The notes under the pieces: generated by a model | The model's input: the letters and a program-made list of their open reading frames with translations, nothing else | Told to the model about the DNA's origin: nothing | The model's database searches: none | Program-made: the position numbers and the translations under genes | Part shown: positions 33,954 through 41,969 of the stretch, piece after piece | Position numbering within the stretch: position 1 is the first letter of the stretch | Layout of the letters: every line of letters starts with the position of its first letter | Assembly (NCBI GenBank): GCA_030148335.1 | Contig: JASBTQ010000024.1 | Coordinates: 1-64,000 of the forward strand | Source of the DNA: Allomuricauda sp. | Lineage (GTDB): Bacteria > Bacteroidota > Bacteroidia > Flavobacteriales > Flavobacteriaceae | DNA: 64,000 bases | Direction: 5' to 3'

Positions 33954-34049
33954 ATGGATTTCACAAAAACACGGAATGACCACAATTCCGAGGAACTTCA
34001 CAACAATAATTTCATTTGTGGATACATCGGTGGTACATTTACGATGTAA
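33954..34049 (+). CDS. Micropeptide gene, second copy (31 residues)
   Basis: ATG at 33954 to TAA at 34047-34049, 31 residues (MDFTKTRNDHNSEEL... ending HNNNFICGYIGGTFTM). It is paralogous to the first copy; the N-terminal part is diverged but keeps a His-Asn pair before the conserved tail. A longer in-frame reading from 33864 adds residues encoded by AT-rich filler and is rejected. The downstream 113 bases are almost identical to copy 1, terminator included. Possible roles are a peptide signal, a modified peptide precursor or an uptake leader; none is shown. Confidence 0.55.
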   Translation: MDFTKTRNDHNSEELHNNNFICGYIGGTFTM

Positions 34050-34163
34050 TTAATCCTGAAAGTAATTTTTTCATTTTCATATAGTGTTCTCGTAAAAGAG
34101 TCTTGACCCAAGTGGCAGGGCTCTTTTTGGTTTTGGATCAATTGACATTGGTCAATGAACAAT
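33997..34163 (+). repeat. 167-bp direct repeat, copy 2
   Basis: Second copy of the unit at 33663-33829. The non-coding part differs at only three positions, the coding part at six. Confidence 0.9.
34094..34128 (+). terminator. Terminator of the second micropeptide unit
   Basis: Same AAAAGAGTC / GGCTCTTTT stem and T-run as the first unit, exactly 334 bases downstream of it. Confidence 0.75.
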
Positions 34164-34242
34164 AAACAATTATCAACTATGGATTGAACATTGCTAATTG
34201 CTCATTGGAAAATTGATTGTTCATTGTTTATTGAACACTGAA
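34136..34242. repeat. Low-complexity CAATTGACAATGAACAAT filler
   Basis: Self-complementary stretches of TTGTTCATTG / CAATGAACAA type. The same type fills 33808-33900 and 61560-61610. No gene seen. Confidence 0.6.
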
Positions 34243-35085
34243 TTACGGAATCCACTTATCCTTGCCGAAATCGGGCTTGCGCTTTTCCAAAAAGGCATTG
34301 CGTCCTTCCTTGGCCTCGTCGGTCATGTAGGCCAAACGGGTCGCTTCCCCCGCAAAAACCTGCTGCCCCACCATGCCATCATCAGTGAGGTTCATGGCGA
34401 ATTTCAGCATTTTGATGGACGTCGGTGACTTTGCCAGAATCTCTTGCGCCCATTGGTAGGCGGTGTCCTCCAGTTCGTCATGTGGGATCACGGCGTTCAC
34501 CATGCCCATTTCATAGGCTTCCTGCGCGGAATAGTTTCTGCCCAAAAAGAAAATCTCACGGGCCTTTTTCTGTCCCACCATCTTGGCGAGATAAGCCGAA
34601 CCGTATCCCCCATCAAAACTGGTGACATCGGCATCGGTCTGTTTAAAAATGGCGTGTTCCTTACTGGCCAAAGTCATGTCGCAGACCACATGCAGGCTGT
34701 GCCCTCCCCCAACGGCCCAACCGGGCACCACGGCGATGACCACTTTGGGCATAAAACGGATAAGGCGCTGCACTTCCAGGATGTTCAGGCGGTGATAGCC
34801 ATCCTCCCCCACATAACCCTGGTGCCCACGTGCTTTTTGGTCGCCCCCACTACAGAAGGCCCACTTGCCGTCCTTGGACGAGGGTCCCTCGCCGGAGAGC
34901 AACACCACACCAATGCTGGTGTCCTCTTGCGCATCGTAAAAGGCCTTGTACAGCTCGCTGGTGGTCTTGGGCCGGAAGGCATTGCGTATATCGGGGCGGT
35001 TAAAGGCGATACGGGCCACGCCGTTGCATTTTTTATAGGTGATGTCCTCAAATTCCATGGCGGTCTGCCAGTTAGGTGATTCCAT
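34243..35085 (-). CDS. menB: 1,4-dihydroxy-2-naphthoyl-CoA synthase MenB
   Basis: A 280-residue crotonase-fold enzyme that closes the second ring in menaquinone synthesis. Family hallmarks are AFCSGGDQKARGHQGYVGEDG (read in parts), the oxyanion loop VPGWAVGGGHSLHVVCDMTLAS, FKQTDADVTSFDGGYGSAYLAK and the typical ending FLEKRKPDFGKDKWIP. The length is normal. It stands alone here; the other men genes are not nearby. Confidence 0.96.
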   Translation of the reverse strand: MESPNWQTAMEFEDITYKKCNGVARIAFNRPDIRNAFRPKTTSELYKAFYDAQEDTSIGVVLLSGEGPSSKDGKWAFCSGGDQKARGHQGYVGEDGYHRLNILEVQRLIRFMPKVVIAVVPGWAVGGGHSLHVVCDMTLASKEHAIFKQTDADVTSFDGGYGSAYLAKMVGQKKAREIFFLGRNYSAQEAYEMGMVNAVIPHDELEDTAYQWAQEILAKSPTSIKMLKFAMNLTDDGMVGQQVFAGEATRLAYMTDEAKEGRNAFLEKRKPDFGKDKWIP

Positions 35086-35246
35086 AGGTGTGTGTTTTGT
35101 TGGACTACAAAATAACGGAAAATCTGCCTTATGCGGGCTTGGGAGGGAATAGCAACCGCAACCCTATCTGTGCCAATACGTTAGTGTTGATAAAAAGGTG
35201 ATAACCCGTTCGACCATAAGGCAAAAATCCCGAACTTCGTTATCGG

Positions 35247-35280
35247 TCGATACAATTCATTAAAACGAATCATATCTTAA
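35247..35280 (+). promoter_or_regulatory. Shared upstream motif, amidohydrolase copy
   Basis: TCGATACAA-N2-CATT-N1-AAAC-N6-TATCTT, 30 bases before the amidohydrolase start. A close match (two bases longer) sits at the same distance before the Crp-type gene at 36417. Confidence 0.5.
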
Positions 35281-35308
35281 ACGTTGCCAGCAATACAAAA
35301 CGAACATT

Positions 35309-36151
35309 ATGAAAACCATTACTTTACTAATTGGATTAACCCTACTCTGTTTTCAAGTAAATGCTCAAAAGATTTTTGACGTGCACCTGCACGGCGATAT
35401 TGAACCTGCAAAACAACTCAGCAGCCTGGGAAAAAGCGGTGTGCAAATAGTGGCAGTAAGTACTTCCTGGACACAGCAGCAAACCTATCAAAGCAATGAA
35501 AAATTAAAAGTTTTGCACGGCCTGTTCGTGCCCTGTCCCAATGGCAAAGTCCCCTACAGCCTGCAACAATGTTTTGACGACGGCAAGGAATGGCCCGATA
35601 TAAAATGGGTGGAACAACGAATACAGGAAAAGAAAATCGATTTCATAGGAGAAGTGCTTACGCAATACCATGGTATTTCCATGTCCGACACCCTTATGTA
35701 TCCATATTATGCATTGGCGGAAAAGTATGGATTACCTGTAGGTATTCATACAGGCTTAGCAGGGCCGGGCCATGGATGCCCGAACTTTAAAGAAGAATTG
35801 GGCAACCCTCTTTTGCTGAAAGAAGTATTACAGCAATTTCCGAAGCTAAAAGTTTGGCTGATGCATAGCGGAGGGCCCTATGCCAACGAGTTTATGGAGA
35901 TGATGAAAACGTATCCGGAACTGTATGCGGATATTTCCGTGTTGAACAATCCGAAAATCATTCCTCCAAAAGAATTTGCTGCAGCAATGAAGGAGATGAT
36001 AGATGCAGGTCTTGAAGACCGCCTGCTGTTTGGGTCGGATAATGCCGATATTAAAGCGACTATTGATGCCGTTGAGCGATTGGATTTTCTCAATGAAGCA
36101 CAAAAGAGAAAAATTTATTATGAGAATGCTGAAATGTTTTTTGCACGATAA
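35309..36151 (+). CDS. Secreted amidohydrolase-family (TIM-barrel) hydrolase
   Basis: A 280-residue exported metal-dependent hydrolase of the amidohydrolase_2 type, with a signal peptide ending near VNAQ. The metal-binding HxH is in FDVHLHGD, further ligands in GIHTGLAGPGH, LMHSGGPYA and the terminal aspartate in LLFGSDNAD. Members include decarboxylases and lactonases; the substrate is unknown. A promoter-like motif upstream matches that of the Crp-type regulator gene immediately downstream, suggesting common control. Confidence 0.88.
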   Translation: MKTITLLIGLTLLCFQVNAQKIFDVHLHGDIEPAKQLSSLGKSGVQIVAVSTSWTQQQTYQSNEKLKVLHGLFVPCPNGKVPYSLQQCFDDGKEWPDIKWVEQRIQEKKIDFIGEVLTQYHGISMSDTLMYPYYALAEKYGLPVGIHTGLAGPGHGCPNFKEELGNPLLLKEVLQQFPKLKVWLMHSGGPYANEFMEMMKTYPELYADISVLNNPKIIPPKEFAAAMKEMIDAGLEDRLLFGSDNADIKATIDAVERLDFLNEAQKRKIYYENAEMFFAR

Positions 36152-36356
36152 AGATAAAGCTCTTCCGGCAACAGCGTGTATAACTTATGGCAGCTGAAGT
36201 GCTAAAAACCATACCTATTGCATTTTATCATCTTTGTGCTTAACCGAAAATCAAGACAATAAAACCGCTTCAAGTCATACACGCAAACCGATAACGAAAC
36301 CCCTACCCCAAAATCCCCAAACTTCTTCGCCTTTGCCAAGCTTGACCAACTTTCGA

Positions 36357-36390
36357 TCGATACAACCCATTCAAAACAGATTCCTATCTT
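36357..36390 (+). promoter_or_regulatory. Shared upstream motif, regulator copy
   Basis: TCGATACAA-N2-CATT-N1-AAAAC...TATCTT, ending 26 bases before the regulator ATG. It may be a self-binding site of the Crp-type protein. Confidence 0.5.
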
Positions 36391-36416
36391 TAGCATTACC
36401 TCAAAATCGTTGTGAA

Positions 36417-36995
36417 ATGAGCATTGACCTATTCTTTCAAAAAATCAGAAGCTACCACCCTATTTCCGAAGCAGCGGAAATGGCCTGGAAAAGCCTGTTG
36501 AAAGAAAAAATGTACCCAAAAGGGGATCCTGTCATCAGCATCGGGCAACACCCAAAAAAAGTGGTGTTCGTGGTCAAGGGGTTGCTTTCACAGAATTATA
36601 TCACGCCCCAGGGGGACGAGGTGATCAAATATTTCTTTCCCGAACAACGGATGGCGGCTTCTCTGGGTGCCATGTTGGCCAACACACCCAGTACGTTCCA
36701 CATCACCGCCCTTGAGGACACCACCGTGCTGGAATATGATTTTTTTGAGTTCCGAAGACTGTTCCACGACTTTCCCGACCTTGCCCTTTTTTATATCGCC
36801 TACAACGACCGGCACTGGATCGTTGAAAAGGAACCTTTGGAAATCACCTTCAGGACCGAGACCGCGGCAAAAAGGTATGATGACTTTCTCAAAAAATACC
36901 CCAACCTGGTCAATCGGCTGAAAAAGCACCATATCGCTTCCTATTTGGGCATCACCCCCACCCAGTTGAGCCGGATATTCTTTGCCAACAAATGA
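36417..36995 (+). CDS. Crp/Fnr-family transcriptional regulator
   Basis: A 192-residue regulator with an N-terminal cyclic-nucleotide-binding-like barrel (KKVVFVVKGLLSQNYITPQGDEVIKYFFPE, read in parts). A C-terminal helix-turn-helix follows (HHIASYLGITPTQLSRIFF, about 173-190). The phosphate-binding cassette of true cAMP sensors is not apparent, and Fnr-type cysteines are absent, so the ligand is unknown. This short form is common in Bacteroidota. ATG at 36417 is chosen; upstream frame is AT-rich and includes the shared motif. Confidence 0.88.
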   Translation: MSIDLFFQKIRSYHPISEAAEMAWKSLLKEKMYPKGDPVISIGQHPKKVVFVVKGLLSQNYITPQGDEVIKYFFPEQRMAASLGAMLANTPSTFHITALEDTTVLEYDFFEFRRLFHDFPDLALFYIAYNDRHWIVEKEPLEITFRTETAAKRYDDFLKKYPNLVNRLKKHHIASYLGITPTQLSRIFFANK

Positions 36996-37084
36996 CTTTT
37001 TTCGTTTTCTCAACATATGTAAAAGTTTAGGACAAACCGTTGCCAGACCTTTGTTGCATCAATAACCTTATAAAATTCAAACAA

Positions 37085-37489
37085 ATGGCAACAAAAGTTT
37101 TTATCAACCTTCCGGTACAGGATCTTAACAAATCCATGGAATTCTTTTTAGGTCTGGGATTTGACTTCAACCCTCAATTTACGGACGAGAATGCCACATG
37201 TATGGTGGTCAGCGAAACCATTTTTGTGATGCTGCTCACGGAAACCTATTTTAAGACATTTACCAAAAAGCCGATAAGTGATGCCAAAACCGCCACCGAG
37301 GTCCTCATTGCATTGGACGCCGATTCGCGGGAGGAAGTACAGCAGATCATAACGAAGGCTCAGCAGTTGGGCGCCACCATTTACAGCGAACCCCAAGACC
37401 ACGGCTGGATGTACCAACACAGCTTTGCCGACCTGGACGGACACCAATGGGAATTTGCCTATATGGACCTTTCACAAATGCCGTCTTGA
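37085..37489 (+). CDS. VOC / glyoxalase-fold protein (cassette B)
   Basis: A 134-residue single VOC domain opening with KVFINLPVQDLNKSMEFFLGLGFDF and closing with HSFADLDGHQWEFAYMDLSQM. This is the branch related to PhnB-like or DUF-type glyoxalases. The ATG at 37085 begins the conserved strand; an extension to 37040 is not supported. It overlaps no other gene but sits four bases before the YdeI-like gene. Same family set as in the 5784-8630 cassette. Confidence 0.88.
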   Translation: MATKVFINLPVQDLNKSMEFFLGLGFDFNPQFTDENATCMVVSETIFVMLLTETYFKTFTKKPISDAKTATEVLIALDADSREEVQQIITKAQQLGATIYSEPQDHGWMYQHSFADLDGHQWEFAYMDLSQMPS

Positions 37490-37493
37490 CAAA

Positions 37494-38120
37494 ATGGCCA
37501 AAACAAGCGATATGAAAAGTTCAAAAGTAGATGCATACCTTGCCCAATCTGAAGGTTTTGCAAAGCCCATCTTGGAACATTTGCGAAAGATCATCCATGA
37601 AACCTGTCCCGATGTGGAAGAGGACGTGAAATGGGGAACACCCCATTATAGTTACCAAGGGGATTATCTCTGCATGATGGGCAGTTTCAAGCACCATTGC
37701 TCTTTCAGCCTGTACAAGGCCGAATTGATGAAGGATAAAAAAATAGTGGAAAGCGTGCAAGCGGGAAAGAAATTCGGCTATATGGACAAATTGAAATCGG
37801 TGGCCGACCTACCGTCAGACAAAGTTCTGGTTTCACTCCTCAAAGAGGCCATGGCACTGAACGAGCAAGGTATCAAAATCGCAAAACCAGTTTCGGCCAA
37901 GCCTAAAATTCTTGAAACACCTGATTATTTGACAGAACTGATCAACGCCAATGAAAAAGTGAAAGCGGTTTGGGATTCACAATCCGACGCATATCGCAAA
38001 GATTACTTGGTCTGGATCATGGACGCAAAAACCGATGCGACCCGCCAAAAAAGGATAGGACAATCCTTTGAATGGATTGCGGAAGGGAAAAGAAGGTTTT
38101 GGCAGTACGAAAAGAAATAA
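37494..38120 (+). CDS. YdeI/DUF1801 family protein (cassette B)
   Basis: A 208-residue YdeI-type protein with the DUF1801 motif VKWGTPHYSYQGDY and a C-terminal YRKDYLVWIMDAKTDATRQKRIGQSFEWI. It is the third member of this family in the window. The C-terminal SKTR motif of the cassette A copies is replaced by TDATRQKR. It belongs to a two-gene unit with the VOC protein upstream of the ArsR promoter. Confidence 0.87.
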   Translation: MAKTSDMKSSKVDAYLAQSEGFAKPILEHLRKIIHETCPDVEEDVKWGTPHYSYQGDYLCMMGSFKHHCSFSLYKAELMKDKKIVESVQAGKKFGYMDKLKSVADLPSDKVLVSLLKEAMALNEQGIKIAKPVSAKPKILETPDYLTELINANEKVKAVWDSQSDAYRKDYLVWIMDAKTDATRQKRIGQSFEWIAEGKRRFWQYEKK

Positions 38121-38197
38121 TCTACAGCAAGACAATTGAATATAAGCCATAGTAGAGTTCTGCTATGGCTCTTTCTTTTAAAATTATCGAAGAAAAA

Positions 38198-38229
38198 TTT
38201 GCGAAACCGAAAAGTTGCACATATATTCG
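38198..38229 (+). promoter_or_regulatory. Promoter of the second ArsR gene
   Basis: TTTG (38198-38201) and TATATTCG (38222-38229) with a 20-base spacer, identical in geometry to the promoter at 5733-5764. The -7 element deviates by one base from TAnnTTTG. Confidence 0.8.
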
Positions 38230-38244
38230 CAACCAATTAGTTTC
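38203..38244. promoter_or_regulatory. Duplicated operator of the second ArsR gene
   Basis: GAAAC-N6-GTTGC (38203-38218) and GCAAC-N6-GTTTC (38229-38244), each an imperfect inverted repeat and roughly reverse complements of each other, with starts 26 bases apart, as in cassette A. The half-site differs (GAAAC/GCAAC versus GCAGT), so the two repressors may not cross-talk. Confidence 0.75.
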
Positions 38245-38265
38245 ATAAATGAAGATGAGGACAAC

Positions 38266-38586
38266 ATGAGAAGAGATATTTTTCAGGCCATCGCAGACCC
38301 CACAAGACGGGGCATCATAACGCTGATAGCCCTGCAGGCCATGACCCCCAATGCCTTGGCCGAAAACTTTGACACCACACGACAGGCAGTTTCCAAGCAC
38401 CTGCGCATTTTGACGGAGTGCGAACTGATCAAACAGGAACAACGGGGCAGGGAAATCTATTACTCCCTTGAAATTGAAAAAATGAAAGAAATTGATATCT
38501 GGTTGGAACAGTTCCGTAAAATTTGGGAAAGCCGTTTCAATCAACTTGACGAAGTACTGCAAACCATGAAAAACACTAAAAAATGA
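38266..38586 (+). CDS. ArsR-family winged-helix repressor (cassette B)
   Basis: A 106-residue paralogue of the regulator at 5784 (same [18 protein letters not shown] start and [18 protein letters not shown] helix-turn-helix). No metal-site cysteines. The ATG at 38266 is in frame with the conserved N-terminus; earlier in-frame codons lie in the operator region. It overlaps the next gene by four bases (ATGA). Probable autorepressor of the downstream AHSA1 genes. Confidence 0.93.
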   Translation: MRRDIFQAIADPTRRGIITLIALQAMTPNALAENFDTTRQAVSKHLRILTECELIKQEQRGREIYYSLEIEKMKEIDIWLEQFRKIWESRFNQLDEVLQTMKNTKK

Positions 38587-39029
38587 AATCACAAAGCGTA
38601 ACCGTTGAGCGCACTTTCAATGCGGAAAAGCACTCCGTATGGCGGACCATCACTGAAAAAGAACTGATGAAGCAATGGTATTTTGAACTTTCCGAATTCA
38701 GACCTGAAGTTGGCTTTACGTTTGAATTTATGGGAAGTACCGAAGACGGGACCCAATACAAGCATTTGTGCGAGGTCACCGAGGTCGTCCCAGAAGAAAA
38801 GCTCACCTACAGTTGGCGCTATGACGGATACGAAGGCATCACCTACGTTACGTTCGAATTGTTTGATGTAAATGATGGCACACGACTTAAATTAACACAT
38901 ACCGGATTTGAGACATTTCCTGCCGTTCCTGATTTTGCCATCCACAATTTTGAGGCTGGATGGAACGACATCATCCATGTTTCACTCAAAAAATTTCTGG
39001 AAAAACAACATCACCAAAAACAAGAATAA
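38583..39029 (+). CDS. SRPBCC / AHSA1 domain protein (cassette B, first copy)
   Basis: A 148-residue AHSA1-type protein with [27 protein letters not shown] at the start (read in parts) and [27 protein letters not shown] at the end. Four-base ATGA overlap with the ArsR gene indicates translational coupling. The ligand is unknown. Confidence 0.9.
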   Translation: MKSQSVTVERTFNAEKHSVWRTITEKELMKQWYFELSEFRPEVGFTFEFMGSTEDGTQYKHLCEVTEVVPEEKLTYSWRYDGYEGITYVTFELFDVNDGTRLKLTHTGFETFPAVPDFAIHNFEAGWNDIIHVSLKKFLEKQHHQKQE

Positions 39030-39527
39030 ATGAACAATAATCCACTATTTGACTTCATCGTCAACAAAGAAAACAACACGGTGACCATCACCCGTGAATT
39101 TGGGGCAGACCCCGAACTGGTCTGGGAGGCCTGGACAAATCCCGAGATCCTTGACCAATGGTGGGCCCCAAAACCTTGGATGTCCAAAACAAAATATATG
39201 GATTTTAAAGTGGGTGGGCGAAGGTTTTATGCCATGGTCAGCCCCGAAGGGCAAGAGCATTGGTCTGTTCAGGAATATACCTCCATCAACCCGAAAATCC
39301 ATTTTAAAATGCTGAGTGCATTTTCCGATAAGGATGAAAATCGGGATCTGCCGGGTTCGGAGTGGGATTTGGAGTTCAAGGGACAAAACGGAACCACGAC
39401 CCTTCATATTTCCATTTACAATGAATCAAGGGAGCGAATGGACAGAATGATAGAAATGGGCTTCAAAGAAGGATTCACCATGACCTTAAATGAGCTGGAC
39501 ACCTTATTATCTACATTCAAAAAATAA
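39030..39527 (+). CDS. SRPBCC / AHSA1 domain protein (cassette B, second copy)
   Basis: A 165-residue AHSA1 protein ([29 protein letters not shown] motif, read in parts; closing [17 protein letters not shown]). Its ATG directly follows the stop of the first copy with no gap. The two AHSA1 proteins differ enough to have distinct ligands. It is the last gene of this unit. Confidence 0.9.
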   Translation: MNNNPLFDFIVNKENNTVTITREFGADPELVWEAWTNPEILDQWWAPKPWMSKTKYMDFKVGGRRFYAMVSPEGQEHWSVQEYTSINPKIHFKMLSAFSDKDENRDLPGSEWDLEFKGQNGTTTLHISIYNESRERMDRMIEMGFKEGFTMTLNELDTLLSTFKK

Positions 39528-39554
39528 GACAAGAGGAAACGTCCCAAACTCCCG

Positions 39555-39562
39555 TATCTTTG
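39555..39562 (+). promoter_or_regulatory. -7 element upstream of the DCC gene
   Basis: TATCTTTG matches TAnnTTTG exactly, 31 bases before the ATG at 39593. No good TTTG lies at the usual -33 distance. Confidence 0.45.
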
Positions 39563-39592
39563 CAATGCCCTTTTTGAAGGGATCATAGCATT

Positions 39593-40003
39593 ATGGTGGA
39601 AAACGGCAAAAAAATCATTCTTTTCGATGGGGTCTGCAACCTCTGCAACAACAGTGTGCTGTTTGTGATCAAACGGGACAAAAAGGACGTGTTCCGCTAC
39701 GCTTCGCTACAAAGTGAGGTTGGCCAACAACTGATTCGTGAGCGGGGTATCGACACCAGCCAAGTGGATTCCATCATCCTCATTGAGCCCGGGGTCGCCT
39801 ATTTTACCAAATCAGATGCCGCCTTGGAAATTGCCCAAGAGCTTGGTGGCCTGTGGAAGCTGTCCGGGGTCTTTACGTGGATTCCAAAATCCATCCGGGA
39901 TGTAGTGTACGACCTTGTAGCACGCAACCGCTACAAATGGTTTGGCAAAAAGGATGCCTGCATGGTCCCTACCCCCGAGTTGAGGGCCAAGTTTTTGGGA
40001 TAG
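39593..40003 (+). CDS. DCC-family thiol-disulfide oxidoreductase-like protein (DUF393)
   Basis: A 136-residue DUF393 protein named after its DxxCxxC motif, seen as FDGVCNLCNNSVLF near residue 13. A second family motif is SDAALEIAQELGG. The fold is thioredoxin-like and the cysteine pair suggests redox activity, though none is proven. It is followed after 12 bases by the first 109-bp repeat. Confidence 0.92.
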   Translation: MVENGKKIILFDGVCNLCNNSVLFVIKRDKKDVFRYASLQSEVGQQLIRERGIDTSQVDSIILIEPGVAYFTKSDAALEIAQELGGLWKLSGVFTWIPKSIRDVVYDLVARNRYKWFGKKDACMVPTPELRAKFLG

Positions 40004-40015
40004 TACTTCAATTAC

Positions 40016-40124
40016 TTCTCGATACAATTTTCTTCGAAAATCACTCGAAGTGACAACGCAACATTACCACTTGTCAGTTCGAGTGTTTTTCCAAAACGAA
40101 GTGAAGGGAAAATGTATCGAGAAC
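40016..40124. repeat. 109-bp palindromic repeat, unit 1
   Basis: Begins TTCTCGATACAATTTTCTTC and ends AAAATGTATCGAGAAC; the two arms are inverted copies around a short centre (CGCAACATTACCAC), so the RNA would fold into a long hairpin. Nearly identical to units 2 and 3. Confidence 0.92.
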
Positions 40125-40177
40125 CTTCAATCTCAAATTGAACCATAATCCAATTTTGATTCTGCACAAGTAATAAC

Positions 40178-40286
40178 TTCTCGATACAATTTTCTTCGAA
40201 AATCACTCGAAGTGACAACGCAACATTACCACTTGTCAGTTCGAGTGTTTTTCCAAAACGAAGTGAAGGGAAAATGTTTCGAGAAC
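40178..40286. repeat. 109-bp palindromic repeat, unit 2
   Basis: Identical length and nearly identical sequence to unit 1 (one visible change, GTTTCGAGAAC for GTATCGAGAAC). It ends three bases before the stop codon of the GIY-YIG gene. Confidence 0.92.
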
Positions 40287-40288
40287 CG

Positions 40289-40582
40289 TTAAGTCTCAAA
40301 TTTTTTCTTGGAGAGATTGGGCAACTCATCATATTCACCATCGATAAGTGCCTTCTTTTTTTGTTTTGACCATTTCTTGATACGCTTTTCAAATGTTATG
40401 GCCATTTCCGGGTCAGTAAATTCACAATGGTAAACCAATTGGACGGGTCGTCTAGAGTAGGTATAACTATTTTTATATTTTCCTGTTTGATGTGATTCTA
40501 GTCTTCCCATCAATTCTGATGTAACACCTGTATAATAGGTATTGTCTGAGCATAACAGTATGTAAACACAATACACTTTCAT
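40289..40582 (-). CDS. GIY-YIG nuclease-family protein, repeat-associated
   Basis: A 97-residue single-domain GIY-YIG protein of the YhbQ/UvrC-N type. The motif halves are VYILLCSDNTYYTGVT (GIY ... YIG as VYI ... YTG). The conserved arginine is in GRLESHQTG, and the metal-site glutamate probably lies in AITFEKRIKKW. It reads on the minus strand. The gene is tightly bracketed by 109-bp repeats: unit 2 ends three bases past its stop and unit 3 begins 15 bases before its start. This recalls transposase-associated REP elements, but no mobility is shown. Confidence 0.9.
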   Translation of the reverse strand: MKVYCVYILLCSDNTYYTGVTSELMGRLESHQTGKYKNSYTYSRRPVQLVYHCEFTDPEMAITFEKRIKKWSKQKKKALIDGEYDELPNLSKKKFET

Positions 40583-40596
40583 AAATAGACATATAC

Positions 40597-40705
40597 TTCT
40601 CGATACAATTTTCTTCGAAAATCACTCGAAGGGACACCACAACATTACCTCTTGTCAGTTCGAGTGTTTTTCCAAAACGAAGTGAAGGGAAAATGTATCG
40701 AGAAC
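40597..40705. repeat. 109-bp palindromic repeat, unit 3
   Basis: Third 109-base copy with a few changes (GGGACACCACAACATTACCT centre). Starts 15 bases before the GIY-YIG start and ends just before the stop of the QEGLA protein gene. Confidence 0.92.
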
Positions 40706-40709
40706 TCTG

Positions 40710-41882
40710 TTATTTCAAATTGTTCAAGATAAAATCCAAGGTCTTGTTGGTGTTCAGTTTTTGGTCGAACGAATAACTTTTATGGGTCAAGGGATGTGCC
40801 AGTCCCAGACCTTTCAGGTAGTTGATGGTTTCCTCGTACTCCAAGGCCACTTTGCCCGTTAGCAGCACGTCCATGGATTCCTCCCTTTGGTAACGCTTGT
40901 AGATCTTTCGCAGTCCGCTTAGATATAGGCGGTCTTTCGTAAATCCGCCGCCCCGGTGTGCACGAAGCGTGATGGTAAAAGCGTCATCCCGGTTCAGCTT
41001 GTATTGCCCGTGGATGAGGTCGAACGTATCGGCAAAGGAGTAACCTTTGATCAAGCTGTCGGTCGCCAACACCCGATAGGCTATCTCCTTAAGACGTTTC
41101 AAGGTCAGTGCGCCACCCATATACTCACTGAAAACCGCCAATCCTTCCTGGGTCTCTACATTTTTGGGCAATCCGTTGGAAAAAATCTTCAAGGGCTGTT
41201 GCAGACCGTTGTAAGTGGTCACCAAATGTACCCCGATTTCATGGTTGGCAAGGGTGAGCAGTTGGTTTTTGCTGAACTTGGTATTTTTTTTGATCAACAG
41301 CGATCGGGTGCTGTTGCTTACCATGGCCTCTGCGGCAATACTGGTGGAATACCTGATGTTCAGCGGAAAATTGTATTGCTGCACAAATTCCTCAAAATAG
41401 CTGCGGGCTTCTTCGGCCGAGAACACTTTTTCCATGTCCGGAACCACTGGCTCATCGGCAAAATGAAGGATGAAACGGGCATTCTGCACATCTTTTTCAG
41501 TGGGGCTCCCATAGACCCGTAGCGAATTGTAATAGAAATTCCGGCTCTTTCCTATGGTCTCGATGCACTGCACCATGTTGGCGTAGTAATAAATAATGTC
41601 TTGGTAGAGTTTGCGGAGGCGTTCATCCCGAATCCGCTCCAAGCGTTGGGAAAAGAACAGACGATGCAGCTTGTAGGGATCGAACTTGAGTTTGGGATAC
41701 TTGAAGTCTGGCTCCGCGGTATATTTTGAGGCAAAAAAACGCTGTTTTTCCTTTTCAATGTTCTGTGGGTTGATGTAGCTCAGCAACTCTATTTTCCCTA
41801 CCAATCGGTCCAGATTGGCATCTATTTGGAAGACATAGGGATATTGTTGGAGCAGTTGTTCCGCTTGTTTTTCACCGACCAT
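40710..41882 (-). CDS. Flavohemoglobin expression-modulating QEGLA-motif protein (DUF1704)
   Basis: A 390-residue DUF1704 protein. The name-giving motif is VETQEGLAVFSEYMGG (~residue 240), and an upstream metallopeptidase-like LANHEIGVHLVTTYNG (~214) has an HExxH-type histidine pair. Proteins of this family look like minimal zinc peptidases and have been linked to flavohemoglobin expression; enzymatic activity is not established. It is next to the 109-bp repeat cluster. Confidence 0.87.
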   Translation of the reverse strand: MVGEKQAEQLLQQYPYVFQIDANLDRLVGKIELLSYINPQNIEKEKQRFFASKYTAEPDFKYPKLKFDPYKLHRLFFSQRLERIRDERLRKLYQDIIYYYANMVQCIETIGKSRNFYYNSLRVYGSPTEKDVQNARFILHFADEPVVPDMEKVFSAEEARSYFEEFVQQYNFPLNIRYSTSIAAEAMVSNSTRSLLIKKNTKFSKNQLLTLANHEIGVHLVTTYNGLQQPLKIFSNGLPKNVETQEGLAVFSEYMGGALTLKRLKEIAYRVLATDSLIKGYSFADTFDLIHGQYKLNRDDAFTITLRAHRGGGFTKDRLYLSGLRKIYKRYQREESMDVLLTGKVALEYEETINYLKGLGLAHPLTHKSYSFDQKLNTNKTLDFILNNLK

Positions 41883-41969
41883 ACCTTTTCTTTTTCAAAT
41901 GCGCATATCTTTTTGGGAACAATATTTTTGATTGTTCCTTCGTCAAGCATAGCTTACCAATGATTTTTG

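Noticed and set aside
40012-40392. Open frame across repeat units 1 and 2
   Set aside because: Its residues come from the 109-bp repeats, and the same peptide appears twice because the DNA is repeated. The real gene here is the GIY-YIG frame.
40016-40705. Possible CRISPR array
   Set aside because: Only three long (109 bp) palindromic units with unequal spacing, one gap holding a gene, and no cas genes.
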